From F1-60-MAGs104 sp964355975 (GTDB taxonomy: Bacteria; Planctomycetota; Phycisphaerae; Phycisphaerales; SM1A02): DNA of 64,000 nucleotides. The notes below the pieces were generated by a model that saw only the letters and a list, made by a program, of their open reading frames with translations, was not told the DNA's origin and ran no database searches. The translations under genes and the position numbers were made by a program. The DNA lies in NCBI GenBank assembly GCA_964355975.1, contig CAYHFW010000003.1, forward strand, positions 109,070 to 173,069, read 5' to 3'. Below are positions 62,100 through 64,000 of the stretch, piece after piece (positions within the stretch are counted from its first letter, which is position 1; each line of letters opens with the position of its first letter).

Positions 62100-62571
62100 T
62101 CCGAATCTCAAGTCTGTCGGAATCAAGGATGTCTGCTTCGGCGAACGGGTCACCGTCGTCCAACCCGCCAATATCTACGGGTGCGCCATTGGCGATGACA
62201 CCTTCATCGGGCCATTCGTCGAGATCCAGCGAGACGTACGAATTGGCAAGCGCTGCCGAGTGCAATCCCATTCGTTTGTCTGCGAACTTGTCGAACTCGG
62301 CGATGATTGCGTTGTCGCGCACGGCGTCATGTTCATCAATGACCTCTTCAGTACGGGTGGACCAGCGCGGGGAGATCGTTCTCTCTGGAAGTCGACCCGC
62401 ATCGGATCGCGCGTTTCGATTGGATCGAATGCGACCATTTTGCCGATTACGATTTGCGATGATGTGGTCATCGGCGCTGGGTCGGTTGTCACCAAGGACA
62501 TCACCCAACCTGGCGTATACGCAGGCAATCCTGCAAAGTTGATGAGAACCCTTCGAGGCAAGACTTCATGA
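62092..62571 (+). CDS. wbpD: N-acetyltransferase, left-handed beta helix (WbpD/WlbB-like)
   Basis: 159 aa, hexapeptide-repeat protein from ATG 62092 inside the wbpB stop. Repeats (IYGCAIGDDTFIGPFVEIQ, DVRIGKRCRVQSHSFV, VSIGSNATILPITIC, VVIGAGSVVTKDI) make a left-handed beta helix with HGVMFINDLF as active-site loop. WbpD acetylates the 3-amino group made by WbpE. The short form without extra domains and the gene order wbpB-D-E are as in known clusters. The stop overlaps the next start by 4 bp. Confidence 0.9.
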   Translation: MADPNLKSVGIKDVCFGERVTVVQPANIYGCAIGDDTFIGPFVEIQRDVRIGKRCRVQSHSFVCELVELGDDCVVAHGVMFINDLFSTGGPARGDRSLWKSTRIGSRVSIGSNATILPITICDDVVIGAGSVVTKDITQPGVYAGNPAKLMRTLRGKTS

Positions 62572-63668
62572 ACATTCCCTTTGTCGATCTTTACGCGCAA
62601 TATCTCTCGATTCAAGATGGCATCGATGGTGCAATTCGCACGGTGATCACCGAGTCGGCGTTCATTCGCAGCAGATTTGTCACCACTTTCGAGAATGAGT
62701 TTGCCGCGGCGGTCGGCGTCAAACACTGCGTCTCGTGTGCGAACGGCACCGATGCGATCTACATCGCGATGAAGGGGCTGAACATCAAGCCCGGCGATGA
62801 AGTCATCACGACCGCACACTCGTGGATCTCAACGACCGAGACGATCACTCAGGCGGGCGGCAAGGTCGTGTTCTGCGACACCGATCCAGAGACTTTCACG
62901 ATTGATCCAAAGCAGATTGCATCGAAGATCACCGCGCGCACCGTGGGAATCATTCCAGTGCATCTCTGCGGTCAAGCCGCAGACATGGATCCCATCTTGG
63001 CGCTCGCGGCAAAACACAAACTGTGGGTCATCGAAGATTGTGCGCAGGCCGTCATGGCTGAGTACAAAGGCAAGAAGGTTGGAACGATGGGCGTTGCTGC
63101 GACTTTTTCGTTCTATCCAGGCAAGAACTTGGGGGCGATGGGAGACGCTGGATGCCTCGTCACCAACGACAGCAAGCTCGCCGCTTGGTGCGAGCTCTAT
63201 GCGCGACATGGCGGCAAAGGCGAGCATCAGATGGAAGGAATCAACAGTCGACTCGATGGCATTCAAGCGGCGATTCTGTCGGTCAAGTTGCCACACTTGA
63301 ATGCATGGACCCACGCACGCCAGCGCGTCGCGTCTGTGTACGACCGGCATTTCGCCGGAGTCTCGACCGTTCGCACGCCAAAGGTCGCCGATGGCAGAAC
63401 CCACGTCTTTCATCTGTACATGATTCGCACTGCGAAGCGCGATGCGCTGCAGAAGCACCTCACCGAACTAGGAATCACGACGATGCTCAACTACTCACGC
63501 GCGCTGCCGTTTTATCCGGCGTACGCGAGTTTGAAGCACACGCCCAGTGACTTTCCCAATGCGTTTCGCGATCAGAACGAGATCCTCTCGCTTCCGATCT
63601 ATCCCGAAATGTCGGACGAAGCGATCGCGTACGTCGCCAAGAGCACGATTGCGTTTCTTGCGAAGTGA
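62568..63668 (+). CDS. wbpE: DegT/DnrJ/EryC1-type aminotransferase (WbpE-like)
   Basis: 366 aa. PLP enzyme that gives the 3-amino group of the uronic acid nucleotide sugar. CVSCANGTDAIYIAMKGLNI, EDCAQAVMAEYKGKK (PLP-binding Asp), lysine in FSFYPGKNLGAMGDAG, and RLDGIQAAILSVKLPHL are the DegT signatures. Its four-bp overlap with wbpD completes a B-D-E unit. The stop codon is directly followed by a repeat element. The WbpI epimerase, if present, would lie beyond the window. Confidence 0.92.
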   Translation: MNIPFVDLYAQYLSIQDGIDGAIRTVITESAFIRSRFVTTFENEFAAAVGVKHCVSCANGTDAIYIAMKGLNIKPGDEVITTAHSWISTTETITQAGGKVVFCDTDPETFTIDPKQIASKITARTVGIIPVHLCGQAADMDPILALAAKHKLWVIEDCAQAVMAEYKGKKVGTMGVAATFSFYPGKNLGAMGDAGCLVTNDSKLAAWCELYARHGGKGEHQMEGINSRLDGIQAAILSVKLPHLNAWTHARQRVASVYDRHFAGVSTVRTPKVADGRTHVFHLYMIRTAKRDALQKHLTELGITTMLNYSRALPFYPAYASLKHTPSDFPNAFRDQNEILSLPIYPEMSDEAIAYVAKSTIAFLAK

Positions 63669-63670
63669 CC

Positions 63671-63919
63671 TCGCGCGCGAGTTCCCGAGTCGAGCCAACA
63701 ACGGTGACCTCCGCAGGTCAACGACCCTGGACTCAAACATGCTGCGCCTCGCCTACGAAGACTCCGGCTCGGCTTGCAAACTCGCCAGGGCCGTCGCCCT
63801 GCGGAGGAAATGCGCTTGCGTCAGCTCGGCGGAATCTTCGCTCGCGGCGAGTTCTCGAGACGAGCAAGTCTGCGCAGCTCGGCGAGAGCTGTTTGAGCCC
63901 CGAGTGAAGCATTCCGCCG
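63671..63919 (+). repeat. Composite repeat, copy D (eroded half element + 121-bp module + 93-bp element)
   Basis: Begins 2 bp after the wbpE stop. 63671-63687 is a remnant of the half element, 63688-63808 is identical over 121 bp to 24841-24961, and 63827-63919 is the full short element (ends CGGCGGAATCTTCGCTCG and, inverted, CGAGTGAAGCATTCCGCCG). Same order and orientation as the copy behind the kynurenine operon, 38.8 kb away. Confidence 0.85.
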
Positions 63920-64000
63920 CGTCCGCGCTGGATTGGTGGATCGCCTTCGCGTTCGCACCCGTTCTTTGGAAAGAATGCATCATTAAGAGGGTCATTCATT
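63920..64000. other. Tail of window; no gene seen
   Basis: No supported coding frame. It holds a 14-bp palindrome TTCTTTGGAAAGAA (about 63961-63974) within CCCGTTCTTTGGAAAGAATG, close in sequence to CCCGTTCTATGAAAGGAATG beside copy C of the repeat (52723-52742). Confidence 0.5.

Overview
The window looks like a chromosomal segment of a planctomycete of the class Phycisphaerae. This assignment is inferred from gene content, not from rRNA. The signs are a secreted subtilisin-like protease ending in a dockerin-like pair of calcium loops, a VPAPG-type PEP-CTERM-like sorting tail, a short zinc-ribbon 'CPECGAS' membrane protein, DUF1579 and prepilin-type proteins, poly-proline secreted proteins, high GC content, and many GTG/TTG starts. 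I saw no phage genes, insertion-sequence transposase or CRISPR array.

Left part (1-17.5 kb). A truncated secreted protein, then zwf-pgl (oxidative pentose phosphate pathway). Next comes a tightly overlapping four-gene operon of membrane proteins led by a fibronectin-III/DUF6754-like protein, and behind it a large standalone PD-(D/E)XK nuclease plus DUF2075-type helicase. A GlmL (MutL-type actin-like ATPase) gene is paired with an unrecognised lipoyl/KOW-like protein but has no mutase nearby. Then dgkA and a dockerin-bearing subtilase.

Central left (17.5-31.7 kb). An almost complete kynurenine catabolic pathway. The plus strand carries 3-hydroxyanthranilate dioxygenase, ACMS decarboxylase, kynureninase, kynurenine monooxygenase, a DMT transporter, aminomuconate-semialdehyde dehydrogenase and a RidA-type aminomuconate deaminase. 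The facing minus strand carries kynurenine formamidase at the end of a long, tightly packed gene string: kinase, double protease, dCMP deaminase, DUF1579 protein, membrane protein, SDR, formamidase. Only tryptophan 2,3-dioxygenase is missing from the window.

Central right (32-51.5 kb). Housekeeping genes: a peptidoglycan amidase-like protein, rex with two lipoproteins, metF, metG, proS, a CHAD protein, and the block tRNA-Thr/tuf/rpmG/tRNA-Trp/secE/nusG. NusG is not followed by rplK as it usually is. Then a prepilin-like protein, rho, coaE and cysS.

Right part (51.6-63.7 kb). A surface-polysaccharide cluster. gmd and fcl make GDP-L-fucose. wbpB, wbpD and wbpE homologues make a diacetamido uronic acid nucleotide sugar. 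A HisH/HisF/WbpG set probably converts an acetamido group to an acetamidino group. Three glycosyltransferases and one unrecognised secreted protein accompany them.

The most distinctive non-coding feature is a family of about 92-bp structured repeats with 18-bp inverted ends (MITE/REP-like). There are four full copies, two joined to an identical 121-bp module, and two next to short tandem repeats that share one sequence. A second type of nested hairpin occurs twice, and a 12-bp tandem array grows out of the tRNA-Trp 3' end.
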